NCBI RefSeq assembly: GCF_031998825.1
Contig: NZ_DAMACX010000003.1
Span: 1 to 64,000, forward strand
Direction: 5' to 3'
DNA: 64,000 nucleotides
Source: Pseudescherichia sp031998825
GTDB taxonomy: Bacteria > Pseudomonadota > Gammaproteobacteria > Enterobacterales > Enterobacteriaceae
Shown: positions 1 to 8,405 of the stretch, piece after piece
Position numbering within the stretch: the first letter of the stretch is position 1
How the letters are laid out: each line of letters starts with the position of its first letter
Notes under the pieces: model-generated
Seen by the model: the letters and a program-made list of their open reading frames with translations, nothing else
Database searches by the model: none
Told to the model about the DNA's origin: nothing
Position numbers and translations under genes: made by a program

Positions 1-594
1 GAGTTGGCGGCCATTCCGCTGGTACCGAAGCCGGGCGATCGCGATGAGCCGGACATGATGCCGGCGGCAACGCAGGCGCTGCCGGCCCAGCCGCCGGAGG
101 GCGCAGCGGAAGAGGTGCGTGCGGGCGATGCCGCCGCGCCGTCGCTGGATACCTCCCGACAGGCGCTTGAAAGCGGCGCGGCAGAGGCGGAACAGTATCC
201 GGTAGAGACGCCGAAAGCGAAGCCGGTTGAGAAGCCGCAGCCTAAACTGCAGCCGCAGCGGGACCGCGCCAGCGAGCAGCTGGCGGCCGCTAACGACGCG
301 CCGGTCACACCGCCTAAACCAGCGGCGACGGAAGAGAAGCCTGCGCCAACCGGTAAGGCCTGGGTGGTTCAGCTCGGGGCGCTGAAAAATGCTGATAAAG
401 TTACTGAGATCGTCGGCAAGCTGCGCGGAGCAGGGTATCGTGTTTACACTATTCCAAATACGCCGGTACAGGGTAAAATAACCCGCATTCTGGTCGGCCC
501 GGACGCCTCCAGAGATAAGCTAAAAGGTTCGCTCGGTGAGTTAAAACAGCTGTCGGGGTTAAGCGGCGTGGTGATGAACTACAGCGCAAACTGA
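1..594 (+). CDS. dedD: DedD, SPOR-domain cell division protein (3' part)
   Basis: The 5' end lies outside the window; the visible 197 codons are in frame from base 1 and match the rest of E. coli DedD after its N-terminal membrane anchor. The first about 115 residues are a low-complexity Pro/Ala/Glu/Lys linker, as in the family. The last about 80 residues form a SPOR domain (from 'KAWVVQLGALKNADK' to the end), which in this family binds denuded septal peptidoglycan and helps recruit the protein to the division ring. The linker diverges from E. coli while the SPOR domain is nearly identical, the usual pattern. It is followed by its own strong hairpin terminator before cvpA, so it is probably the last gene of the upstream folC-dedD unit. 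Confidence 0.95.
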   Translation, partial: ELAAIPLVPKPGDRDEPDMMPAATQALPAQPPEGAAEEVRAGDAAAPSLDTSRQALESGAAEAEQYPVETPKAKPVEKPQPKLQPQRDRASEQLAAANDAPVTPPKPAATEEKPAPTGKAWVVQLGALKNADKVTEIVGKLRGAGYRVYTIPNTPVQGKITRILVGPDASRDKLKGSLGELKQLSGLSGVVMNYSAN

Positions 595-650
595 TCCTCT
601 GGCAGGTTAAATAAAGAGCGACCGGCAGGCCCGAAGAGGCAAAAGGTCTG

Positions 651-684
651 ATGGCGTTGAATATTTTTTCAGCGCCATTTTTAT
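651..684 (+). terminator. Rho-independent terminator after dedD
   Basis: An 11-bp stem (651-661 with 668-678, one G-T pair) around a T-rich loop is followed by a T-rich run. It sits 57 bases after the dedD stop and before the purine promoter, and so separates the two units. Confidence 0.75.
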
Positions 685-707
685 TTCCGCGCGGCACGGA
701 AATCGCT

Positions 708-723
708 ACGCAAACGTTTTCTT
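708..723 (+). promoter_or_regulatory. PurR operator and promoter of cvpA-purF
   Basis: ACGCAAACGTTTTCTT at 708-723 matches the PurR box, which in E. coli represses the cvpA-purF operon when hypoxanthine or guanine is bound. A -10-like TAGAAT follows at 731-736, so the operator overlaps the expected -35 region. The cvpA ATG is at 780. Confidence 0.85.
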
Positions 724-779
724 TTTCTGTTAGAATGCGCCCCGAACTGGACGACAGGGCGTAAAATCATGGGACACAT

Positions 780-1268
780 ATGGTCTGGATTGATTACGCC
801 ATCATCGCGGTAATAGGTTTTTCCTGTCTGGTTAGCCTGATCCGCGGCTTTGTACGTGAAGCGTTATCGCTGGTGACTTGGGGTTGTGCTTTCTTTGTTG
901 CCAGTCACTACTACACTTACCTGTCTGTTTGGTTCACGGGCTTTGAAGACGCACTGGTGCGGAACGGAATTGCTATCGCAGTCCTGTTTATCGCAACGCT
1001 GATTGTCGGCGCGATTGTTAACTATATTTTCGGCGCGCTGGTCGATAAAACCGGCCTGTCGGGAACCGACAGGGTGTTGGGGATTTGCTTCGGTGCGCTA
1101 CGTGGAGCATTGATCGTCGCCGCAATCCTGTTCTTTCTCGATACCTTTACCGGGTTCTCGAAAAGCGATGACTGGCAGCGTTCGCAGCTGATCCCGCAGT
1201 TCAGTGTTATCATCAGGTGGTTCTTTGACTATCTGCAAAGCTCGTCTAGTTTTTTGCCCAGGGCGTAA
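780..1268 (+). CDS. cvpA: CvpA, inner membrane protein
   Basis: The protein is 162 residues, the same length as E. coli CvpA, and near-identical throughout, including the ends 'MVWIDYAIIAVIG' and 'SSSSFLPRA'. Four hydrophobic segments are visible (about 5-22, 28-48, 62-85 and 100-122). In E. coli the protein is needed for colicin V production and contributes to envelope robustness; its molecular activity is unsettled. It is the first gene of the purine-regulated unit and lies 34 bases ahead of purF. Confidence 0.95.
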   Translation: MVWIDYAIIAVIGFSCLVSLIRGFVREALSLVTWGCAFFVASHYYTYLSVWFTGFEDALVRNGIAIAVLFIATLIVGAIVNYIFGALVDKTGLSGTDRVLGICFGALRGALIVAAILFFLDTFTGFSKSDDWQRSQLIPQFSVIIRWFFDYLQSSSSFLPRA

Positions 1269-1302
1269 GCCCTGCGATGTGGCCTAGCGAGGAAAGAGAC
1301 GT

Positions 1303-2820
1303 ATGTGCGGTATTGTCGGTATCGCCGGTGTTATGCCGGTAAACCAGTCGATTTATGACGCGTTAACGGTGCTCCAGCACCGTGGTCAGGATGCCGCAGG
1401 CATCATCACTATCGATGAAAACAACTGCTTCCGTTTACGTAAAGCGAACGGGATGGTTAGCGATGTATTTGAAGCCCGCCACATGCAGCGCCTCCAGGGG
1501 AACATGGGTATCGGCCATGTGCGCTACCCAACGGCCGGTAGCTCCAGCGCCTCGGAAGCCCAGCCCTTCTACGTCAACTCGCCGTATGGCATCACGCTTG
1601 CCCACAACGGCAACCTGACCAACGCCCATGAGCTGCGTAAGAAGCTGTTCCAGGAGAAGCGTCGCCACATCAACACCACCTCCGACTCTGAAATCCTGCT
1701 CAATATTTTCGCCAGCGAGCTGGATAACTTCCGCCACTACCCGTTAGAGGCGGATAACATTTTTGCCGCTATTGCCGCGACCAACCGCCAGATCCGCGGC
1801 GCGTACGCCTGCATCGCGATGATTATCGGCCACGGCATGGTCGGCTTCCGCGATCCCAACGGCATCCGTCCGCTGGTGCTGGGCAAGCGTGACATCGGCG
1901 ACGGCCGCACCGAGTATATGATGGCCTCCGAGAGCGTGGCGCTGGATACGCTGGGCTTTGAATTCCTGCGTGACGTCGCCCCGGGCGAAGCGGTCTATAT
2001 CACCGAAAAAGGCCAGCTCTCTACCCGCCAGTGTGCCGACAACCCGGTCAGCAACCCGTGCCTGTTTGAGTACGTCTACTTCGCCCGTCCGGACTCCTTT
2101 ATCGACAAGATCTCCGTCTACAGCGCCCGCGTTAATATGGGTAAAAAGCTGGGCGCGAAGATTGCCCGCGAGTGGGAAGATCTCGACATTGACGTGGTGA
2201 TCCCGATCCCGGAGACCTCCTGCGATATCGCGCTGGAGATTGCCCACATTCTGGATAAACCCTACCGCCAGGGCTTCGTGAAGAACCGCTATGTTGGCCG
2301 CACCTTTATCATGCCGGGCCAGCAGCTGCGCCGTAAATCCGTGCGCCGCAAGCTCAACGCCAACCGCGCCGAGTTCCGCGACAAGAACGTGCTGCTGGTG
2401 GATGACTCCATCGTGCGCGGTACCACCTCGGAGCAGATTATCGAGATGGCACGCGAAGCCGGGGCGAAGAAGGTCTACCTCGCTTCTGCGGCACCAGAGA
2501 TCCGCTTCCCGAACGTCTACGGCATCGATATGCCGACCGCTAACGAGCTGATCGCCCACGGCCGTGAAGTGGACGAGATCCGCCAGATCATTGGCGCTGA
2601 CGGCCTGATCTTCCAGGACCTCAACGATCTTATCGACGCCGTGCGTGCCGAGAACCCGGATATACAGCAGTTTGAGTGCTCGGTGTTCAACGGGATCTAC
2701 GTGACCAAAGACGTTAACCAGCAGTATCTCGACTACCTCGACTCCCTGCGCAATGACGACGTAAAAGCCGTACAGATGCAGAACGATCTCGAAAGCTTAG
2801 AGATGCATAACGAGGGTTAA
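1303..2820 (+). CDS. purF: Amidophosphoribosyltransferase
   Basis: PurF makes 5-phosphoribosylamine from PRPP and glutamine, the committed step of purine synthesis. The 505 residues match E. coli PurF over the full length. It starts MCGIVG, so Cys2 becomes the N-terminal nucleophile of the class II glutamine amidotransferase domain (about 1-230) after Met removal. The C-terminal phosphoribosyltransferase domain carries the PRPP-binding motif 'VLLVDDSIVRGTT' (about 363-375). A GAGGAAAGAG ribosome binding site precedes the ATG. It is cotranscribed with cvpA under the PurR box. In E. coli ubiX follows directly; here an arabinoside-utilisation pair intervenes. Confidence 0.98.
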   Translation: MCGIVGIAGVMPVNQSIYDALTVLQHRGQDAAGIITIDENNCFRLRKANGMVSDVFEARHMQRLQGNMGIGHVRYPTAGSSSASEAQPFYVNSPYGITLAHNGNLTNAHELRKKLFQEKRRHINTTSDSEILLNIFASELDNFRHYPLEADNIFAAIAATNRQIRGAYACIAMIIGHGMVGFRDPNGIRPLVLGKRDIGDGRTEYMMASESVALDTLGFEFLRDVAPGEAVYITEKGQLSTRQCADNPVSNPCLFEYVYFARPDSFIDKISVYSARVNMGKKLGAKIAREWEDLDIDVVIPIPETSCDIALEIAHILDKPYRQGFVKNRYVGRTFIMPGQQLRRKSVRRKLNANRAEFRDKNVLLVDDSIVRGTTSEQIIEMAREAGAKKVYLASAAPEIRFPNVYGIDMPTANELIAHGREVDEIRQIIGADGLIFQDLNDLIDAVRAENPDIQQFECSVFNGIYVTKDVNQQYLDYLDSLRNDDVKAVQMQNDLESLEMHNEG

Positions 2821-2830
2821 TGTTCGTGGA

Positions 2831-2859
2831 GTGCCGGATGGCGACGCTGCCTCCGGCAC
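2831..2859. repeat. REP-like palindrome between purF and the GH127 gene
   Basis: GTGCCGGA and TCCGGCAC form an 8-bp stem, with an internal REP-type core (GGCGACGCTGCC). It lies between convergent genes and probably also ends or protects both transcripts. Confidence 0.6.
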
Positions 2860-2871
2860 GCCTGTTTTACA

Positions 2872-4830
2872 TTAGGCTTCATCCAACCAGATCCGCATTT
2901 CGCCCTCACCACGGTTCGCCCAGCTGAACCAGGGGATAAAGGTTAACGTCTGCCGTACGGCTTTCGTTTTCGACGGCTCGGTGCTGTAGAGCGGACGATC
3001 CCCTTCCGGTATCGGTACGCGTAATCCCGATGCCTCCAGCAACACTTTTCCTGCCAGCACGCCTGCGCCTGCAACTTCACGAAATTCGCTGTCACGCGGC
3101 AGAGAGAGATTGTGCAGCTCCGCTCCGTTATCTGCTTCCTCCAGGCAATAGACCAGCGGACCGCGCTGAATAGCAACTTTACCCGCCGTATGGCGAACGC
3201 GAGGATTGGCATAGACGCGCCGGATAGTCATCGGCAAATGCAGCGTCACGGTATCGCCTTGCTGCCAAGAACGGCAAATATGCAAATAGCCTTTGATCTG
3301 TTCCCCTGACGCGGCCTCACCGTTTACCAGAACGCGCGGATTTTCGCACCATTCCGGCAGGCGCAGGGCCAGCGTATGCGTTATGGGATCTGGATGGATA
3401 ATAGAAAGGGTAACTTTTTCACTCCATGGATAGTTACCGTCTATTTTCAGTGACAAAGGTTTACCATCAACCTGAAACTGCGCTTCGCTGCCGGCGTAAA
3501 AATTAATAAACAGCGCATCCGGACGGGGCATAAACAGATAATGACCTATGGCAACCAGCGTACGGGCAATATTGGGCGGGCAGCAGGCGCAGCCGAACCA
3601 GCGCTGGCGTATCGGTTTGACGTGATCGTAGATATGGTTATGGGGAATACTTTTTGGGTAAGTCTCCAACAGATTGACGTAGAAAAAGTGCTGACCATCC
3701 AGCGCCATACCACCGAGCACTGTATTGTAGAATGCACGCTCCATCACGTCAGCATAGTGAGCGTCGTCTTCCATCTCCAGCATGCGCCGGGCGAACATCA
3801 TCAGGCCGATCGAGGCACAGCTTTCACTGTAGGCGGTATCATTTGGCAGATCGTAATCGCTGGTAAAGGCTTCGCCGTTGGCCTGCGAACCAATGCCGCC
3901 GGTAATGTACATTCGCTGCTGAACCATATTGTTCCAGATCCGCAGACAGGTCTGCCGCTTCTCCTCACTCTGAGTCAGGCGGGCAAGATGCGCCAGACCG
4001 GTAAGCAGGTATACCGACCGAACGGCATGCCCCACCGCTCGATCCTGCTCCGCCAGGGGTTTGTGTGCATGCGTGTAGGTTTTATCTTTCACCATCCAGG
4101 CTTCGCCTGCGTTATCCCAGTGCCAGGTGCCGCCGCGCTTCTCAAATTCGATATCGTAATAGTGGGGGCTGGCACCTCGCTCCTCGAGGAAAAAGCGGGC
4201 CAGCGTTTGATAGCGACTCTCCCGGGTGACTTCGTACAGGCGCAACAGCGCCAGCTCAATTTCCGGGTGGCCGGGATAGCCGCGTAGCTGGCCCTCACCG
4301 GGACCAAAAACGGTATCAATGTGGTCGGCAAACCGGCAGGCTATGGCCAGCAGACGGCGTTTTCCAGTGGCACGATAAAAAGCGACAGCCGCTTCGAACA
4401 GGTGTCCGGCGCAGTAAAGCTCATGGCATTCTGCAACGTTGGTCCAGCGCAGGCCCGGCTCTTTTACCGTAAACCAGGTATTGAGATAGCCATCATCACA
4501 CTGGGCCTGCGCCAGCAGTTCGATAACCTCGTCTGCCGTCTGCTCCAGGCTGGCGTCCGGTTTCTGGCTTAATGACCAGGCGACGGCTTCCAGCCATTTT
4601 GTGATGTCGCTGTCCTGAAACACCATGCCGTAGAATTCGCCTTTCTCAAGGCCTGCGGCGATGCGGTAGTTCGCCAGCGCATGGCTGGGTTCCGCTTCAG
4701 GAATGGAGTCGTTGAGTGCTTGCCATTGATAAGGGATAACCACATCGCGAATGAGTCGCTGATATTCGCCAAGGAAGGGATCGGTAAGCGTTATTTGCCT
4801 TAAATCGGCTTCAAATAGATCGGGCTGCAT
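2872..4830 (-). CDS. GH127 beta-L-arabinofuranosidase (DUF1680)
   Basis: This 652-residue protein has the layout of glycoside hydrolase family 127: an (alpha/alpha)6 barrel followed by beta-sandwich domains. The family member HypBA1 of Bifidobacterium uses a zinc-bound cysteine nucleophile with ligands Glu338, Cys340, Cys417 and Cys418 and acid/base Glu322. Equivalent residues are visible here as Glu336 and Cys338 (in SESCAS), Cys416 and Cys417 (in CACCPPN) and Glu320. It should therefore release L-arabinofuranose from plant-derived arabinosides. No signal peptide is seen, so the substrate must be imported. A GAGG ribosome site precedes the ATG, and the gene lies 10 bases after the symporter gene in a two-gene operon. 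The pair is absent from this position in K-12. The exact substrate is inferred from family only. Confidence 0.9.
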   Translation of the reverse strand: MQPDLFEADLRQITLTDPFLGEYQRLIRDVVIPYQWQALNDSIPEAEPSHALANYRIAAGLEKGEFYGMVFQDSDITKWLEAVAWSLSQKPDASLEQTADEVIELLAQAQCDDGYLNTWFTVKEPGLRWTNVAECHELYCAGHLFEAAVAFYRATGKRRLLAIACRFADHIDTVFGPGEGQLRGYPGHPEIELALLRLYEVTRESRYQTLARFFLEERGASPHYYDIEFEKRGGTWHWDNAGEAWMVKDKTYTHAHKPLAEQDRAVGHAVRSVYLLTGLAHLARLTQSEEKRQTCLRIWNNMVQQRMYITGGIGSQANGEAFTSDYDLPNDTAYSESCASIGLMMFARRMLEMEDDAHYADVMERAFYNTVLGGMALDGQHFFYVNLLETYPKSIPHNHIYDHVKPIRQRWFGCACCPPNIARTLVAIGHYLFMPRPDALFINFYAGSEAQFQVDGKPLSLKIDGNYPWSEKVTLSIIHPDPITHTLALRLPEWCENPRVLVNGEAASGEQIKGYLHICRSWQQGDTVTLHLPMTIRRVYANPRVRHTAGKVAIQRGPLVYCLEEADNGAELHNLSLPRDSEFREVAGAGVLAGKVLLEASGLRVPIPEGDRPLYSTEPSKTKAVRQTLTFIPWFSWANRGEGEMRIWLDEA

Positions 4831-4840
4831 TATGTTTACC

Positions 4841-6241
4841 TCAGGACAGGTGTGAATGTTTATGGTGAAGCTCGGTTGAAATGCGCTGCATCATTGGGCC
4901 ATTCAGGCGGCATTTAAGCAGGCAGAGAGCGAGCGCCAGATGAAACAGGGCCGGGATCAGGCTTTGCAGCGCGCTGATGGCCTGAATAGAGGCGGCGGTC
5001 TGGTTTTCCAGCCCCGGACGATAGGCAACCAGAATCAGCATCAGGCTGATGATGCCGCCAGAAGAGGCCCAGGAGAGCTTGACGAAGAAGAGGTTAAAGG
5101 CAAAGTTCATCCCAGAGGAGCGTACACCGTTTTTCCATTCGCCATAGTCATCGGCAAACGCCATGAGAGAGAAATGCAGAGGGAGGGCAAACCCGAGAAT
5201 AATGCTGTTTATTAAGATACAGCCCAGCCACAACGTTTGATACTGTGGTCCGGTAGGCAGAAACCACATAACTATGCCAAACAGCACCAGGGTTAAGTTG
5301 GTGGCGGAGTAGAGCTTCACCATGTCAACATGGCGGGAGAGTGGGTTAACGATTATCGCGCCCGCAATAGCGCCTAAGGTGACAATGGCGAAAAACAGCG
5401 ACATAAACCCGGCGCTGCCCTGCAGTGCGTAGGAGATGAAATAGACGTAGCCCCCACCACGAATGCAGAGTACGTTGACCAGCAGAAAAGACATTAACAG
5501 CATCATTAGCATCTGATCGTTTTTACGCAGTCCGCTCAGGTGTTGCCGCAGGGTAACATCTCCTGCCAGCGACAGCGGGACACGCTCTTTTACCCAAAAA
5601 AAGCAGAGTAAAAACATGATCACGCCAAGGGTGCAAAGTACGGTGGCACCATACTGATAGCCCTTTGCCATATCTCCCTGGCCTAAAAACGCCACCATCC
5701 ACGGCAGACCGACAGAGACCAGAAAGCCCGCGATCCCACTGAGTACGAAACGCCAGGACTGGCAGGACATCACCTGATCGTGGCGGTTTGTTATGGCGTT
5801 AATCAGCGCACAGTAGGGTACATTGTTCGCGGTATAGCTGACCGAGAGCAGAAGATAGGTAGCATATGCCCAGAGGATTTTCATCCCAGGAGTGATATCC
5901 GGCACGGTGAAGGTTAAAACCCCGACGATCCCCAACGGAATGGCACTCCACAACTGCCATGGGCGAAACCGGCCCCAGCGGCTATGGGTGCGGTCAGCAA
6001 TGACCCCCATGACCGGGTCTGATACAGCGTCGAAGATCCTGAGGATGAGAAACATAGTGCCCGCAATAGCGGGGCTGAGGCCGAATACATCGGTGTAAAA
6101 AAAGAGTAAAAACCCACTGATTAAATCTGAAATGCAATGCCCGCCTGCATCGCCTAAACCGTAACCTATCTTTTAGCGGGTAGAAAGGATTTCGTCTGCT
6201 GCGTCCTGTATCTGGCTTTCCGGATAATCGGTAATGGCCAT
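4841..6241 (-). pseudogene. GPH-family sugar:cation symporter with an in-frame stop at codon 23
   Basis: The reading frame from the ATG at 6241-6239, with AAGGAG six bases upstream, encodes 22 residues ending LSTR. It then hits TAA at 6175-6173 and continues in the same frame as KIGYGLGDAGG through about 440 more residues with about 11 more membrane spans. It keeps the GPH motif 'DRTHSRWGRFRPW'. Restoring the stop to a sense codon such as GAA gives a normal 466-codon glycoside-pentoside-hexuronide symporter (YicJ/XynP-like). The first downstream ATG (6055) would delete the first transmembrane segment and has no convincing ribosome site, so I call it a pseudogene. A base-calling error is the main alternative. 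It would have imported the substrate of the adjacent GH127 enzyme. Confidence 0.8.
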
Positions 6242-6505
6242 AGCGTACTCCTTTTACTTAACAACCCCTGTTTAATAAAAGTCATTACGGCGTATCTCTG
6301 ACTGTCTTAACGGAAATTTCCATTATTTTTACTTGATGTTACGTGCGCGGGGCGGCCGTTTAATGTGAGTTCGATCTTATGTTTACTCTTTTATGTTGAT
6401 TCAGACTTGATGCGTTATCTGGGCACACGATTGTTCGCATCCCCGTAGTTGCACCAGCCCGCATAATCCGGCAAAGTCCTCTCACATAAGTAAAAGGACG
6501 GGAAT
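6242..6505. promoter_or_regulatory. Divergent promoter region of the arabinoside operon and ubiX, with a possible CRP site
   Basis: This 264-base stretch separates the divergent symporter and ubiX genes. At 6364-6379, TGTGA-N6-TCTTA has one perfect and one partial CRP half-site (8 of 10 consensus bases). This would suit catabolite control of the sugar operon, but it is weak evidence. No other feature is assigned. Confidence 0.35.
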
Positions 6506-7087
6506 ATGAAACGACTGATTATTGGCATCTCAGGTGCCAGCGGGGCCATTTACGGCGTGCGTCTGCTGCAGGTGCTACGCAACGTGGCTGAGGTGGAAAC
6601 CCATCTGGTGATGAGCAACGCTGCCCGCCAGACGCTTGCGCTGGAGACCGACCTCTCCCTGCGTGATGTGCAGGCCCTGGCCGACGTGGTCCACGACTCG
6701 CGTGATATCGCCGCCAACATCTCCTCTGGCTCGTTCAAAACCGCCGGTATGGTGATCCTTCCCTGTTCCATTAAAACGCTCTCCGGCATCGTTCACAGCT
6801 ACACCGACAGCCTGCTGACCCGGGCGGCAGACGTGGTATTGAAAGAGCGCCGCCCGCTGGTGCTCTGCGTGCGCGAGACGCCGCTGCATCTTGGCCACCT
6901 GCGGCTGATGACCCAGGCGGCAGAGCTGGGTGCGGCAATTATGCCTCCGGTCCCGGCCTTTTATCACCGCCCGCAGACCCTCGATGACATCATCAACCAG
7001 ACGGTTAACCGCGTGATCGATCAGTTCGACATTGACCTGCCGGAAGATCTCTTTACCCGCTGGCAGGGACCCGCTGCGTCAAAATAG
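6506..7087 (+). CDS. ubiX: Flavin prenyltransferase UbiX
   Basis: UbiX joins a dimethylallyl group to FMN to make prenylated FMN, the cofactor of the UbiD decarboxylase in ubiquinone synthesis. The 193 residues align throughout with E. coli UbiX (189). The Rossmann-like flavin site 'GISGASGAIYG' lies at residues 7-17. The conserved stretches 'SSGSF', 'LPCSIKTLSGI' and 'RETPLHLGHLRLM' are present. AAAAGGACGGG precedes the ATG. The C-terminus is a few residues longer (GPAASK). It lies upstream of argT, as in E. coli. Confidence 0.97.
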   Translation: MKRLIIGISGASGAIYGVRLLQVLRNVAEVETHLVMSNAARQTLALETDLSLRDVQALADVVHDSRDIAANISSGSFKTAGMVILPCSIKTLSGIVHSYTDSLLTRAADVVLKERRPLVLCVRETPLHLGHLRLMTQAAELGAAIMPPVPAFYHRPQTLDDIINQTVNRVIDQFDIDLPEDLFTRWQGPAASK

Positions 7088-7373
7088 TGCACCTCACCTG
7101 GATTGCCCTGTTTCAGGGCAAATCTGCAAGCGCGATCATATCCTCGACATTTAACCGCTGTTTTCAGTTTGTAACGCTGCGGTTCATTTAGCAGACCTGC
7201 TATCTTTCACCCTAACGGTAATGCTGCAACCTTTTATTAACATTTCTTACGGCGATTATTATAGGTCATGAGAAAGTGGCATAAGACGTGCAAGCATCAG
7301 CGGGTAACACAACACAACGTTATATAACAACAACACGCAATAGATAATAAAATCAGAAACTCGAGGGTAATGT
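7088..7373 (+). promoter_or_regulatory. argT leader with a sigma-54 promoter at 7277-7292
   Basis: TGGCAT-AAGAC-GTGCA at 7277-7292 has GG and GC exactly ten bases apart, as sigma-54 (RpoN) promoters require. It closely resembles the nitrogen-regulated argTr promoter described in Salmonella. It lies about 80 bases before the argT ATG. An 8-bp perfect stem TTGCCCTG/CAGGGCAA at 7103-7121, without a T-run, may mark the end of the ubiX transcript. Confidence 0.75.
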
Positions 7374-8156
7374 ATGAAGAAGACGGCTGTAGCTCTCTCT
7401 TTACTGCTGGGACTCTCCAGCGCCGCCAGCGTTTACGCTGCGCTTCCCCAGACCGTGCGCATTGGTACGGATGCGACCTATGCGCCATTCTCGTCTAAAG
7501 ACGCGAAGGGTGAGTTTGTCGGCTTTGATATCGACCTCGGTAACGAGATGTGCAAACGTATTCAGGTTAAGTGCACCTGGGTGGGCAGCGATTTTGACGC
7601 GCTGATCCCCTCTCTGAAAGCCAAGAAAATTGATGCCATCATCTCTTCTCTCTCCATTACCGAAAAGCGCCAGCAGGAGATCGCCTTCTCTGACAAGCTC
7701 TACGCGGCGGATTCACGCCTGATCGCGGCTAAAGGCTCGCCGATCCAGCCGACCATTGAGTCGCTGAAGGGCAAGCACGTTGGCGTGCTGCAAGGTTCAA
7801 CCCAGGAGGCCTTTGGCAACGCCAACTGGCGCAGCAAAGGCATTGATGTTGTTGCCTATCAGAACCAGGATCTGATCTACTCCGATCTCGCTGCCGGTCG
7901 TCTGGACGCGGCCCTGCAGGATGAAGTTGCCGCCAGCGAAGGCTTCCTCAAACAGCCTGCCGGGAAAGAGTTCGCTTTCGCCGGTCCGTCGGTAAAAGAT
8001 AAAAACTTCTTCGGTGACGGTACCGGGGTTGGCCTGCGCAAAGACGATACCGAACTGAAGGCTGCGTTCGACAAAGCCTTAGGTGAGATCCGCAAGGACG
8101 GTACCTACGACAAGATGGCGAAAAAATACTTCGACTTTAACGTCTACGGCGATTAA
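7374..8156 (+). CDS. argT: Lysine/arginine/ornithine-binding periplasmic protein
   Basis: ArgT is the solute receptor that delivers Lys, Arg and Ornithine to the HisQMP transporter. The 260 residues match E. coli ArgT over the full length. The signal peptide is residues 1-22, cleaved at VYA|ALPQ. The mature protein begins with the SBP family 3 motif 'VRIGTDATYAPFSSK' and ends 'KYFDFNVYGD'. It has its own sigma-54 type promoter, in line with nitrogen control known in Salmonella. HisJ, the next gene, is a tandem paralogue with near-identical blocks such as 'DALIPSLKAKKIDAI'. Confidence 0.97.
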   Translation: MKKTAVALSLLLGLSSAASVYAALPQTVRIGTDATYAPFSSKDAKGEFVGFDIDLGNEMCKRIQVKCTWVGSDFDALIPSLKAKKIDAIISSLSITEKRQQEIAFSDKLYAADSRLIAAKGSPIQPTIESLKGKHVGVLQGSTQEAFGNANWRSKGIDVVAYQNQDLIYSDLAAGRLDAALQDEVAASEGFLKQPAGKEFAFAGPSVKDKNFFGDGTGVGLRKDDTELKAAFDKALGEIRKDGTYDKMAKKYFDFNVYGD

Positions 8157-8169
8157 CAAGCAGGCGCGG

Positions 8170-8199
8170 TGCACCACGATGGTGAGCCAGCGTGGTGCA
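8170..8199 (+). promoter_or_regulatory. NtrC-like enhancer dyads upstream of hisJ
   Basis: GCACC-ACGAT-GGTGA at 8171-8185 matches the NtrC pattern GCACC-N5-GGTGC at nine of ten bases. A second, weaker site ends in GGTGC at 8194-8198. The whole segment is also a 9-bp inverted repeat (TGCACCACG/CGTGGTGCA). A perfect -24 element TGGCACG lies about 155 bases downstream at 8341, but its -12 half (CCGTA) is poor. Nitrogen control of hisJQMP from here is an inference. Confidence 0.45.
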
Positions 8200-8301
8200 T
8201 TGATACGGTTGATGCCTTACGGCGGTGCGGTGAACGTGCTTTCGTCAGGCAACGGGACATAAATCAGCATAGTTAAGCAGTGGCGCTGCAAAAAAAATCG
8301 T

Positions 8302-8331
8302 CCGGCAGGGCAGAATATTTTGCCTTGCCGG
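8302..8331 (+). other. Stem-loop between argT and hisJ
   Basis: CCGGCAGGGCA (8302-8312) pairs with TGCCTTGCCGG (8321-8331), with one G-T pair and an AT-rich loop. No T-run follows, so it is more likely an mRNA-stabilising or attenuating structure than a clean terminator. Confidence 0.5.
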
Positions 8332-8405
8332 GCCGAATAATGGCACGATAGCCGTACCGTATTCTGTTCAAAATCCCGTTAAAAGACCGTCAGTTGAGGA
8401 TGTTT

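Noticed and set aside
3541..4287. A 248-codon plus-strand frame inside the GH127 gene.
   Set aside because: The GH127 protein on the minus strand has all catalytic residues; the antisense frame shows no family features.
4841..6055. Annotating the symporter as a complete 404-residue protein starting at 6055.
   Set aside because: That start has no ribosome site and removes the first transmembrane helix; the sequence upstream in the same frame encodes the missing family N-terminus, interrupted by one TAA.
8341..8357. TGGCACG as a full sigma-54 promoter for hisJ.
   Set aside because: The -24 half is perfect, but the -12 half (CCGTA) lacks the required GC, so I report it only as part of a hypothesis.
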